Assembly (NCBI GenBank): GCA_019234745.1
Contig: JAFAKZ010000521.1
Span: forward strand, 1 to 7,097
Length of the DNA stretch: 7,097 bases
Direction of reading: 5' to 3'
Origin: Burkholderiales bacterium
GTDB taxonomy: Bacteria > Pseudomonadota > Gammaproteobacteria > Burkholderiales > Chitinimonadaceae
The stretch's first letter is position 1; every line of letters begins with the position of its first letter. Position numbers and translations under genes: made by a program. Shown piece after piece: positions 1 through 5,302 of this stretch. The notes under the pieces are model-generated. The model had not been told where the DNA came from and ran no database searches. It was given only the letters and a program-made list of their open reading frames with translations.

Positions 1-281
1 CGGAAGGTGGCGGGCGTGCCCATCTGGAAGGCGGGCGAATAGTCCAGCACGTCCATCTGCGCCTTCATGGCCTCCACAATGCGTGGGTCGCGATGACCCA
101 GACCACAACACCACAGGCCGGAGAGCGCGTCATACAGCTTGGCGCCATCCGTATTCCAGTAGTAGGAACCCTCCGCCTTGGCCACCAGGCGCCCTTCCGG
201 GTGCTGCTTGTAATAGCGGTTGTGCGAGAACGGCATCCAGTACGGGCTCAGGTTCAGGCCTTCTGCAGCATTGTGGTCCAT
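1..281 (-). CDS. Class III omega-aminotransferase (beta-alanine/omega-amino acid:pyruvate type), N-terminal part only
   Basis: This is a 93-residue N-terminal fragment that runs off the left edge. It starts at the ATG at 281, with an AGGAG Shine-Dalgarno 6 bases upstream. Readable motifs are SPYWMPF (12-18), AKAEGSYYW (34-42), DALSGLWCCGLGHRDP (51-66) and LDYSPAFQMGTP (79-90). They match the N-terminal signature of PLP-dependent class III (subgroup II) enzymes of the beta-alanine:pyruvate / omega-amino acid:pyruvate group. That family moves an amino group from an omega-amino acid or amine to pyruvate, giving alanine and a semialdehyde, in the cytoplasm. The PLP lysine lies outside the window, so the exact substrate cannot be read. 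The gene is transcribed away from the adjacent MocR-type regulator, which is the usual arrangement for a MocR target and suggests it is induced by an amine or omega-amino acid (inference). Confidence 0.88.
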   Translation of the reverse strand, partial: MDHNAAEGLNLSPYWMPFSHNRYYKQHPEGRLVAKAEGSYYWNTDGAKLYDALSGLWCCGLGHRDPRIVEAMKAQMDVLDYSPAFQMGTPATF

Positions 282-304
282 GTATTGCTCCTAGTCTCGC
301 CAAT

Positions 305-325
305 CTGTATTGGGAACTGTATTGG
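305..325. promoter_or_regulatory. Tandem direct repeat, candidate MocR-type operator
   Basis: The 9-mer CTGTATTGG occurs twice, at 305-313 and 317-325. The copies are 12 bp apart, about one helical turn, so both would lie on roughly the same face of the DNA. The pair sits 24-44 bp upstream of the aminotransferase start codon. MocR/GabR regulators are known to bind direct repeats in the gap between themselves and a divergent target. Assignment to this particular regulator is inference. Confidence 0.5.
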
Positions 326-373
326 CGTATTTCGTGGGATAAGGCAAACTGAACGCAGTATTCTGGATGGCGC

Positions 374-403
374 CTTATATATCCATACACATACGGGTGT
401 CTT
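374..403 (-). promoter_or_regulatory. Candidate sigma70-type promoter for the aminotransferase
   Basis: On the minus strand, AAGACA (plus coordinates 398-403, 4/6 match to TTGACA) is followed after 18 bp by TATAAG (374-379, 5/6 match to TATAAT). Transcription would start near 367, giving a leader of about 85 nt that contains the CTGTATTGG repeats. A weaker alternative lies closer to the gene (TTGCCT at 342-347 with a poor -10 box). The choice between them is uncertain. Confidence 0.3.
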
Positions 404-413
404 TCGCGACCAT

Positions 414-439
414 CTGTACTGACTGTAAGACCTATACAG
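414..439. promoter_or_regulatory. CTGTA-box cluster just upstream of the MocR-type gene
   Basis: Three related boxes lie within 26 bp: CTGTACTG (414-421), CTGTAAG (423-429) and, inverted, CTATACAG (432-439, which reads CTGTATAG on the minus strand). They resemble the CTGTATTGG pair at 305-325 and end 7 bases before the regulator's ATG. A regulator bound here would block its own gene, so autorepression is plausible. The boxes are less well conserved than the upstream pair. TATACA at 433-438 could also act as a -10 element for a nearly leaderless regulator transcript, but no convincing -35 accompanies it. Confidence 0.35.
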
Positions 440-446
440 ATTAAGC

Positions 447-1835
447 ATGCTTCAGCTCGACCCAAGCGCCACCGCCTCGCTCACCGAGCAGATCGTTACC
501 GGCATCCAGCACCGCATCGAGCGCGGTACGCTGGCGGAAGGCACGCGCCTGCCCTCCGTGCGCGGCCTCGCGCAAAGCTGCAGCGTCAGCCCGTTCACGG
601 TGGCGGAGGCCTTCAACCGCCTCGTAGCCGCTGGCTGGATCGAAGCGCGCCGCGCGCGCGGCTACTTCGTGGCACCACGCCCAGTAGCGACAACGCCTGC
701 ACCAGCACGCACCGAAGTAGACGAAGCCTGGGTACTGCAGCGAATGTACGAGAACGACGGCCTGTCGCTGCCCGCCGGCGGCGGCTGGCTACCACCCGAC
801 TGGCTCTATGAGGAGGGCGTGCGCGCCGCCCTGCGCCACCTCGCCAAGGCGGAAGGCAGCAGCCTGGTGCGCTACGGGCATCCGCAAGGCCTGCCCGCGC
901 TGCGCACCCACCTGCAATGGCGCCTGGCCATGCGCGGCATCGAGTCGACGGCAGATCAGATCGTATTGACCCACGGCGCCAGCCAAGGCCTCGACATCGC
1001 CATGCGGCTCTTGGTCAAGCCAGGCCAGACGGTGCTGATCGACGAGCCCGGCTACTCCACCCTGCTCGCTTCACTCAGCCTCTACGGCGCCAAAGTGGTA
1101 GGCGTACCGCGCACGGCCAATGGCCCGGACGTCATCGCACTGGAGCGCATCGCTGCGGCCCATAAGCCCGTTGTCTTCTTCACCAACAGCGCCCTGCACA
1201 ACCCGACCGGCACCACGACATCGGCCGCTGTCGCGCACCAGATCCTGCGCGTGGCCGAGCGCCACGATTTCCGCATCGTCGAAGACGACCCCTTTGCCGA
1301 CTTGCTGAACCCTGCCCCTCCGGCTATCGCCAGCCTGGACGGCCTGCAGCGCACCATCTACCTGGGCAGCTTCTCCAAGACCATGTCGCCCGCCCTGCGC
1401 GTAGGCTACTTTCTGGCCGATGGCGACACGGTGCGCCGCGCCACGCAACTGAAGATGGCCAGCAACCTCACCGGCTCGGAGATCGCCGAAGCCGCCACCC
1501 TGCATATGCTCACCGACGGCCACCACCGCACGCACCTTGATCGACTACGAGAAAAGCTGGGCGAAGCGCAATCGCGCGTCTGCACAAGGCTGGCGGAACT
1601 AGGTTGGACGCCATTTCACCGCCCCACGGGTGGCCTGTTCCTATGGGCCGAAGCCCCGGCCGAACTGGACGCCGACCAGCTCGCAACCGCCGCAGCAACG
1701 GCCGGCATCGCCCTGGCGCCTGGGCGGTTCTATATGGTGAACGAACGCACCCGCCACTTCCGCTTCAACGCCGCCTGGGCGGACGATAGCCGCCTGTATG
1801 GTTGGCTCGCAGCGCAGCGGGATGCGGCAGGGTAA
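447..1835 (+). CDS. MocR/GabR-family (GntR superfamily) regulator with fused aminotransferase-like domain
   Basis: This 462-residue protein has the usual length and layout of the MocR family. An N-terminal winged helix-turn-helix of the GntR type (about 8-76, including TRLPSVRGLAQ at 33-43 and VSPFTVAEAFNRL at 47-59) is joined by an Ala/Pro-rich linker (77-92) to a fold-type I aminotransferase-like domain. In that domain HNPTG (251-255), VEDDPFADL (278-286), SFSKTMSPALRVGY (308-321, predicted PLP lysine K311) and R439 in HFRFNAAW match the PLP pocket and carboxylate-binding arginine. F283 occupies a place often held by Tyr in related enzymes. Such proteins bind PLP as an effector and usually do not act as efficient transaminases. 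Divergence from the aminotransferase gene and the shared repeat-bearing gap suggest that gene is the target. No clear Shine-Dalgarno precedes the ATG, so the start rests on the HTH beginning right after it. Confidence 0.92.
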   Translation: MLQLDPSATASLTEQIVTGIQHRIERGTLAEGTRLPSVRGLAQSCSVSPFTVAEAFNRLVAAGWIEARRARGYFVAPRPVATTPAPARTEVDEAWVLQRMYENDGLSLPAGGGWLPPDWLYEEGVRAALRHLAKAEGSSLVRYGHPQGLPALRTHLQWRLAMRGIESTADQIVLTHGASQGLDIAMRLLVKPGQTVLIDEPGYSTLLASLSLYGAKVVGVPRTANGPDVIALERIAAAHKPVVFFTNSALHNPTGTTTSAAVAHQILRVAERHDFRIVEDDPFADLLNPAPPAIASLDGLQRTIYLGSFSKTMSPALRVGYFLADGDTVRRATQLKMASNLTGSEIAEAATLHMLTDGHHRTHLDRLREKLGEAQSRVCTRLAELGWTPFHRPTGGLFLWAEAPAELDADQLATAAATAGIALAPGRFYMVNERTRHFRFNAAWADDSRLYGWLAAQRDAAG

Positions 1836-1860
1836 TATCCACCTACTCCCGCACTTGCCT

Positions 1861-1887
1861 TGTCACAAAGCAGGCGTCTCATTCGTC
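1861..1887 (+). promoter_or_regulatory. ECF41-type promoter of the sigma-factor gene (autoregulation)
   Basis: TGTCACA (1861-1867), a 16-bp spacer and CGTC (1884-1887) exactly match the published ECF41 promoter signature (TGTCACA -35, CGTC -10). It lies 31 bp upstream of the chosen sigma-factor start. The predicted transcription start is around 1893-1896. It is identical in both boxes and spacing to the element at 2862-2888, and the identity extends to TGTCACAAA and TCGTCTT. ECF41 factors are known to transcribe their own genes. Confidence 0.88.
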
Positions 1888-1918
1888 TTCAGGCATGACA
1901 CCCCATTCCCAGCGGCCC

Positions 1919-2860
1919 ATGACCATGACAACTTCCGATGGACAATCCGCCGAGCGCGCCCGGCACTTCGACACGCATCTGGCTCCTCGGCTTCGTGCGC
2001 TTGCGTACCGGATGCTAGGTTCACGCGCCGCGGCCGAGGACATCTTGCAGGAAGCCTGGTTGCGCTGGGTGGATGTTGATGAGTCCACCGTCCAGCATGC
2101 CCCCGCATTCCTTTCTCGACTGGTAACCAACCTCTGCCTGGACGAGTTGCGCTCGGCGGCTGCCCGGCGGGAGCAATATGTAGGAGTTTGGCTACCCGAA
2201 CCCTTGCTGGATGACGAGACCCACTTTGACTGGGCGCCTGGGCCCGAGGTGCATGCCGAATTTGCCCAGGACGTCACCGTTGCCTTCATGCTCGTGCTGG
2301 AGCGGCTCTCTCCGCTGGAGCGGGCTGCCTTCCTGCTGCGCGATGTATTCGATCTCGACTATGCAGAAATCGCCGGCCATCTCGACCGGTCCGAAGCGGC
2401 GTGTCGGCAATTGATCAGCCGTGCACGCAAGAGCGTCAAGGCAGACTACGCCCGACACACAATCGCCAAGGAAGAGAGTGAGCGATTGATGATGGCATTC
2501 ATGCACGCCGTGAGCACCCACGACATATCGGCGCTCGCCGCGCTGCTTAGCGAAGATGCAGTATTGCTCACCGATGGCGGCGGCAAGACCAGCGCCGTAC
2601 CGCGGCCACTGCATGGCGGCGCGCTGGTCGCCCGTGTCTTCATTGGATTTGCGAGCTTGCGTGCCAGTAGCGGCTGGCGATTGGTGCCCACGCAGATCAA
2701 CGGGCTGCCCGGCTGCTTGATCCTCGACGATCATGCCGGCGGTCAACTGCTGCAGACGGTCGCGCTCGCCCCGGCAGCCGAAGCTGACCATATCGGCGCC
2801 CTGTATATCCAGCGCAATCCGGACAAGCTGCGCAAAATCGCCGAGCGCCTGAAGTCGTGA
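1919..2860 (+). CDS. ECF41-family (SigJ-like) sigma factor with C-terminal SnoaL-like domain
   Basis: The 313-residue product fits the family length. Sigma region 2 spans about 15-80 (RALAYRMLGSRAAAEDILQE, DELRSAAARR). Region 4 spans about 120-175 (RLSPLERAAFLLRDVFDLDYAEIA, then the HTH up to RARKSVK). A C-terminal NTF2/SnoaL-like extension spans about 185-313. All three hallmark ECF41 motifs are present: WLPEP in the linker (91-95), DGGGK (219-223) and NPDKL (300-304). In this family the fused C-terminal domain, rather than a separate anti-sigma factor, controls activity, and none is encoded beside this gene. Its targets are typically COE genes (carboxymuconolactone decarboxylase, oxidoreductase, epimerase), and the next gene is one. 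The start is uncertain. In-frame ATGs lie at 1895, 1919 and 1925, none with a clear Shine-Dalgarno. The promoter at 1861-1887 rules out anything further upstream and would make 1895 essentially leaderless. The inducing signal is unknown. Confidence 0.93.
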   Translation: MTMTTSDGQSAERARHFDTHLAPRLRALAYRMLGSRAAAEDILQEAWLRWVDVDESTVQHAPAFLSRLVTNLCLDELRSAAARREQYVGVWLPEPLLDDETHFDWAPGPEVHAEFAQDVTVAFMLVLERLSPLERAAFLLRDVFDLDYAEIAGHLDRSEAACRQLISRARKSVKADYARHTIAKEESERLMMAFMHAVSTHDISALAALLSEDAVLLTDGGGKTSAVPRPLHGGALVARVFIGFASLRASSGWRLVPTQINGLPGCLILDDHAGGQLLQTVALAPAAEADHIGALYIQRNPDKLRKIAERLKS

Positions 2861-2861
2861 A

Positions 2862-2888
2862 TGTCACAAACGGATGGGCCGCCTCGTC
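2862..2888 (+). promoter_or_regulatory. ECF41-type promoter of the CMD/AhpD-like gene
   Basis: TGTCACA (2862-2868), a 16-bp spacer and CGTC (2885-2888) begin two bases after the sigma-factor stop codon. This is a second perfect ECF41 signature, so the CMD gene can be transcribed by the sigma factor independently of read-through. The predicted transcription start is about 2894-2897, leaving a leader of some 55 nt. Confidence 0.9.
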
Positions 2889-2896
2889 TTGTTAGT

Positions 2897-2920
2897 GAGG
2901 CCGACATGTCGGTCGGCCCT
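2897..2920 (+). other. Hairpin at the predicted 5' end of the CMD transcript
   Basis: GGCCGAC (2899-2905) pairs with GTCGGCC (2912-2918), and flanking GA/TC can extend the stem past a bulged C. Nested within it is a perfect 12-bp palindrome, CCGACATGTCGG (2901-2912). It begins about where transcription from the ECF41 promoter should start and has no U-run after it, so it is not a terminator. It may protect the mRNA 5' end or bind a protein dimer. Neither role is demonstrated. Confidence 0.45.
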
Positions 2921-2949
2921 CGCCAACTTTGACACGAAGGATTCCGACC

Positions 2950-3429
2950 ATGAGCACCATGCAGCCCCGCCTCGACTACTCGCGCCTGTCGCCCGACCTC
3001 TTCAAGAAGTACCTCGACTTCAGCATGGCCTTTACCATGGATGAGTCTCTCGCCCTTCTCATCGATATCCGGGCCTCGCAACTCAATGGCTGCGCATTTT
3101 GTGTGGACATGCACATCAAGCAAGCCAAGCTGCACGGAGAACGTGAGCTACGGTTGCACCACATTGCCATCTGGCGCGAATCGCAGCTGTTCACGCCGAA
3201 GGAGCGCGCCGCGCTGGCCTGGACAGAAGCTCTGACGCGTATCGAACCCACCGGGGCGTCGGACGCGAGCTATGAAGAAGTATCCGCACACTTTACCGAT
3301 GAAGAACTGTCGCAGCTGACTTTCCGCATCGCCGCCATCAACGGGTGGAACCGCTTGAATGTCGCTTTTCGCAATGTGCCTGGCTCTAAGGACAAACTAT
3401 TCGGCCTGGATAAGGCAGGTCTCAACTAA
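2950..3429 (+). CDS. Carboxymuconolactone decarboxylase / AhpD-like family protein, ECF41 target
   Basis: The 159-residue protein carries the AhpD-like core RASQLNGCAFCVDMH (41-55), with the redox pair C48-x2-C51 and H55. It also has AIWRESQLFTPKERAALAWTEALTRI (73-98) and AINGWNRLNVAFR (129-141), which are typical of the CMD proteins linked to ECF41 sigma factors. Members reduce peroxides or thiol adducts through the CxxC pair, or have unknown cytoplasmic roles. The decarboxylase name reflects the fold, not a proven reaction here. At the position 12 residues before C48, where many relatives have the AhpD proton-relay Glu, this protein has L36. The start is the ATG at 2950, preceded by GAAGGA at 2936-2941. 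An in-frame TTG at 2929 overlaps the leader and has no such site. The gene has its own ECF41 promoter 62 bp upstream, so it is very likely induced together with the sigma factor. Confidence 0.92.
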   Translation: MSTMQPRLDYSRLSPDLFKKYLDFSMAFTMDESLALLIDIRASQLNGCAFCVDMHIKQAKLHGERELRLHHIAIWRESQLFTPKERAALAWTEALTRIEPTGASDASYEEVSAHFTDEELSQLTFRIAAINGWNRLNVAFRNVPGSKDKLFGLDKAGLN

Positions 3430-3461
3430 AAGCACAACAGTGGCCGCATAAGACCACGCCA

Positions 3462-3519
3462 GCTGGCTGCGCCTACGATCGCTGACGCATTCGGTCGATA
3501 CGCGCAGCCAGCGCCTATT
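3462..3519 (+). terminator. Inverted repeat downstream of the CMD gene, possible terminator
   Basis: An 11-bp perfect inverted repeat (3462-3472 with 3502-3512, core CTGGCTGCGC / GCGCAGCCAG) encloses 29 nt and is followed by GCCTATTTT. A competing pairing, CGCCAGC (3457-3463) with GCTGGCG (3522-3528), overlaps it. The long loop and short, interrupted U-tract make intrinsic termination uncertain. The element lies in the 178-bp gap between the CMD gene and the next gene. Confidence 0.35.
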
Positions 3520-3607
3520 TTGCTGGCGAACGGCGGCCCAAGCCTTTGCACTATACTTGCGTACCTCACGTAAGCTATCGTCGGCCCGCTCCGACCCGAG
3601 ACTTCCC

Positions 3608-4291
3608 ATGCTTTTCGATATCAAACGTATTCAGATTCATTCGCTACACGAGTTCGCCAAGGAATACCTGATGATCGTCGTCGGCATTCTGACTGCCCTG
3701 ACGCTGGAGCACATTGTCGTCGGCATTCACGACCGCCATATGGCCGAGGCCTCCTACGAACGCATTGCAGGGGAGCTTCGAGCCAATCTGGATCAAGTGA
3801 ACGACGCGATTGCGCAGAACGAAACGCATCTGAGGAACCAGCAGGATGCGCAAGCATCGATCACGGACGATCTGCGCAAGGGGCTGAGCAACGAAAAGGT
3901 CAACGAGCACATCGGGCAGCTCTTTGCGCACAAGGAAATCCTCGGCATGATCAACCCGACGCTGCGGCGGGAAGCCTGGGACGTGGCCATGGCGAATGGC
4001 TCGCTCGCGCATATGGATGCCGACACCCTGCGCCGACTGGCAGCCGCCTATGCCGCACTACACGACAGCGAACAGCCTGATTTCGCCGACCAGATGGTGG
4101 CTGCGCGCGGCGCCGAAATGCTGCTTGTGGCGAGTACGGGGCTGGAGCTGCACACCGGCTCACCCGTCGACATGGTAAATGCACTAAAGGTAAGCAAGGC
4201 AGCGCAGGGGTCTTATCTTGGCAACCTCAAAGCGCTGCGGGAGGCATTGCAGCGGGCCGTGGGTAGTGAGGCTGGTCCACGTCACTCGTAG
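3608..4291 (+). CDS. Uncharacterised single-span membrane protein
   Basis: I do not recognise a named function. The 227-residue product begins with a short, partly basic segment (1-19, MLFDIKRIQIHSLHEFAKE). One hydrophobic stretch follows (about 20-41, YLMIVVGILTALTLEHIVVGIH), then a long, mostly helical, charged region with probable coiled-coil character at 46-105. A segment PTLRREAWDVAMANGSLAHMD (117-137) and AAAYAALHDSE (146-156) recall the general plan of DUF6090-like membrane-anchored hypotheticals. That resemblance is from memory and weak. The protein is probably anchored in the inner membrane with most of its mass on one side. The start at 3608 is preferred because the hydrophobic anchor follows it directly. 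An upstream in-frame TTG (3557) would add a 17-residue extension of low-complexity character. No strong Shine-Dalgarno is present. A TATACT at 3552-3557 could be a -10 element but lacks a good -35. Confidence 0.75.
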   Translation: MLFDIKRIQIHSLHEFAKEYLMIVVGILTALTLEHIVVGIHDRHMAEASYERIAGELRANLDQVNDAIAQNETHLRNQQDAQASITDDLRKGLSNEKVNEHIGQLFAHKEILGMINPTLRREAWDVAMANGSLAHMDADTLRRLAAAYAALHDSEQPDFADQMVAARGAEMLLVASTGLELHTGSPVDMVNALKVSKAAQGSYLGNLKALREALQRAVGSEAGPRHS

Positions 4292-4308
4292 GCGCATTGG
4301 ACGTTGCA

Positions 4309-5010
4309 TTAATACCTCAAGCCCTTCACCCACTCCGCATAAATATCGGCGGCAATGCGCTGACTATTTGCAACGTCGGCCGCCAGCGTCGGCAGGATCG
4401 CGTCGGCCTGTTGAACGCCCGGCGACTGGCTGATCAATTCCTGTCGGTCGTTGTGGAGCCAGGCGCGCACTTTCTCTTCATTCACCTCGCAGTGAAACTG
4501 CATGGCGAGGTGCTTTTCTCCCACCACGAATGCCTGGTTCGGGCATAGCTCGCCCACTACGATGCGACGCGCTCCGGGCGGGATGGAGAAGCTCTCACCG
4601 TGCCACTGAAACTGTCGCAGCTGGCGCCGGCCAAGGAACCAGCGCGCGCCCACTTCCGCTTCCAGGCGCAGATCGCTCCAGCCAATTTCTACATTGGGCG
4701 ATGCGTCGACCGTGCCACCCAGCGCCTTGGACATCAATTGTCCACCCAGGCAGTGGCCGATAACCGGGATATCCAGCTCGACAGCGCGACGAATGGCGTC
4801 GAGCTGACCTGCCTGATAGGGCAACCCATCGTTGACGCTCATGGGGCCACCCATGATGCCCAGGCCAGAATAGGCCGAGATATCAGCCGGCACAGCATCG
4901 CCAGCATAGAGATGAAACACCTCGTAAGGCAGACCGGCCTGGATGAGCCAATGCGCAAAGTAGGCAGGGCCGTCGGAAATCACGTGCTGGAAGATGGCAA
5001 TCGGCTTCAT
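4309..5010 (-). CDS. Class I glutamine amidotransferase-like protein (GATase1, GuaA-N-like)
   Basis: The 233-residue single-domain protein has the complete class I GATase triad: nucleophile C87 in PVIGHCLGGQLM (82-93), and H173 and E175 in AMQFHCEVNEE (169-179). It also has the oxyanion-loop segment GIMGGPMSVND (51-61) and the FQWHGESF motif (134-141). The family hydrolyses glutamine or gamma-glutamyl compounds to release ammonia. Stand-alone members like this, lacking a synthetase domain, mostly have unknown substrates. Residue 174 is Cys where Pro is more usual in the HPE-type motif. The start is the ATG at 5010, where MKPIAIFQHV begins the typical first strand. A TTG eight codons upstream is possible but has no better ribosome site. 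The gene is convergent with the membrane-protein gene, with only 17 bp between the stop codons, and no functional link to its neighbours is evident. Confidence 0.88.
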   Translation of the reverse strand: MKPIAIFQHVISDGPAYFAHWLIQAGLPYEVFHLYAGDAVPADISAYSGLGIMGGPMSVNDGLPYQAGQLDAIRRAVELDIPVIGHCLGGQLMSKALGGTVDASPNVEIGWSDLRLEAEVGARWFLGRRQLRQFQWHGESFSIPPGARRIVVGELCPNQAFVVGEKHLAMQFHCEVNEEKVRAWLHNDRQELISQSPGVQQADAILPTLAADVANSQRIAADIYAEWVKGLRY

Positions 5011-5173
5011 GTGGCGCGCAGCGAAGTGGACCAAAAGGGCGACATTCTAAAGCCGCCGCCGCCGTTTGGGCGCTGCCGTGCATCAGACGGCGCTGTGCCA
5101 AATCAAACTAGGGGCAATCCCTGCTACACATCTTGCCGGCTTGTGCGATAGTCACAACTCACCATGAATAAGC

Positions 5174-5270
5174 GCTGCTAACAAAGCGCTTACGGCTAGG
5201 CGAGCAAACGCAAACAGTACCGTTGTACGGCAAGTTTGCACAACAACGCCGAAAGCGCCTTGTTAGCGGC
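5174..5270. repeat. Long imperfect inverted repeat / nested hairpin upstream of dctA
   Basis: The arms at 5174-5191 and 5253-5270 pair at 17 of 18 positions (one G-U, one A/C mismatch). After an A/A mismatch, four more pairs form (5193-5196 with 5248-5251). Inside, GCAAAC (5204-5209, repeated in tandem at 5210-5215) can pair with GTTTGC (5234-5239), and CCGT (5220-5223) with ACGG (5227-5230) closes a 3-nt loop. A separate smaller dyad, TAAGCGCT / AGCGCTTA (5169-5176 / 5185-5192), overlaps the left arm. The element lies in the 292-bp non-coding gap between the divergent amidotransferase gene and dctA and ends 32 bp before the dctA ATG. No coding region fits this gap. Apart from the element and a short GCC run near 5050, I see nothing else convincing in it. 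Function unknown. Confidence 0.6.
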
Positions 5271-5302
5271 TCGAAAACAACAGACAACTCAAGGCCTACT
5301 CC

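Noticed and set aside
93..465. Small open frames across the aminotransferase start and regulator gap
   Set aside because: They overlap the real aminotransferase N-terminus and the putative operators, and their predicted products have no protein-like features.
2192..2791. Minus-strand open frame inside the sigma-factor gene
   Set aside because: Antisense shadow. It has no recognisable motifs or ribosome site, while the plus-strand gene is complete.
5049..5064. Short GCC trinucleotide run
   Set aside because: Only about four units in a GC-rich background. No sign of function.
5078..5096. TGGCAC-like sigma54 promoter on the minus strand (upstream of the amidotransferase gene)
   Set aside because: The -24 half is present, but the -12 GC is not at the required 10-bp distance.
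5150..5176. AGTCACA-N16-CGCT upstream of dctA, resembling a third ECF41 promoter
   Set aside because: The spacing is right, but one -35 base and two of four -10 bases deviate from the signature shared by the two perfect sites. dctA is also not a typical ECF41 target. It is best treated as chance.
5174..5270. Integron attC site
   Set aside because: Length and arm symmetry fit, but the core sites do not meet RYYYAAC/GTTRRRY (GTTAGCG is present instead), the spacer between the boxes is fully paired rather than open, and no integrase or cassette is present. Kept only as an unexplained hairpin.
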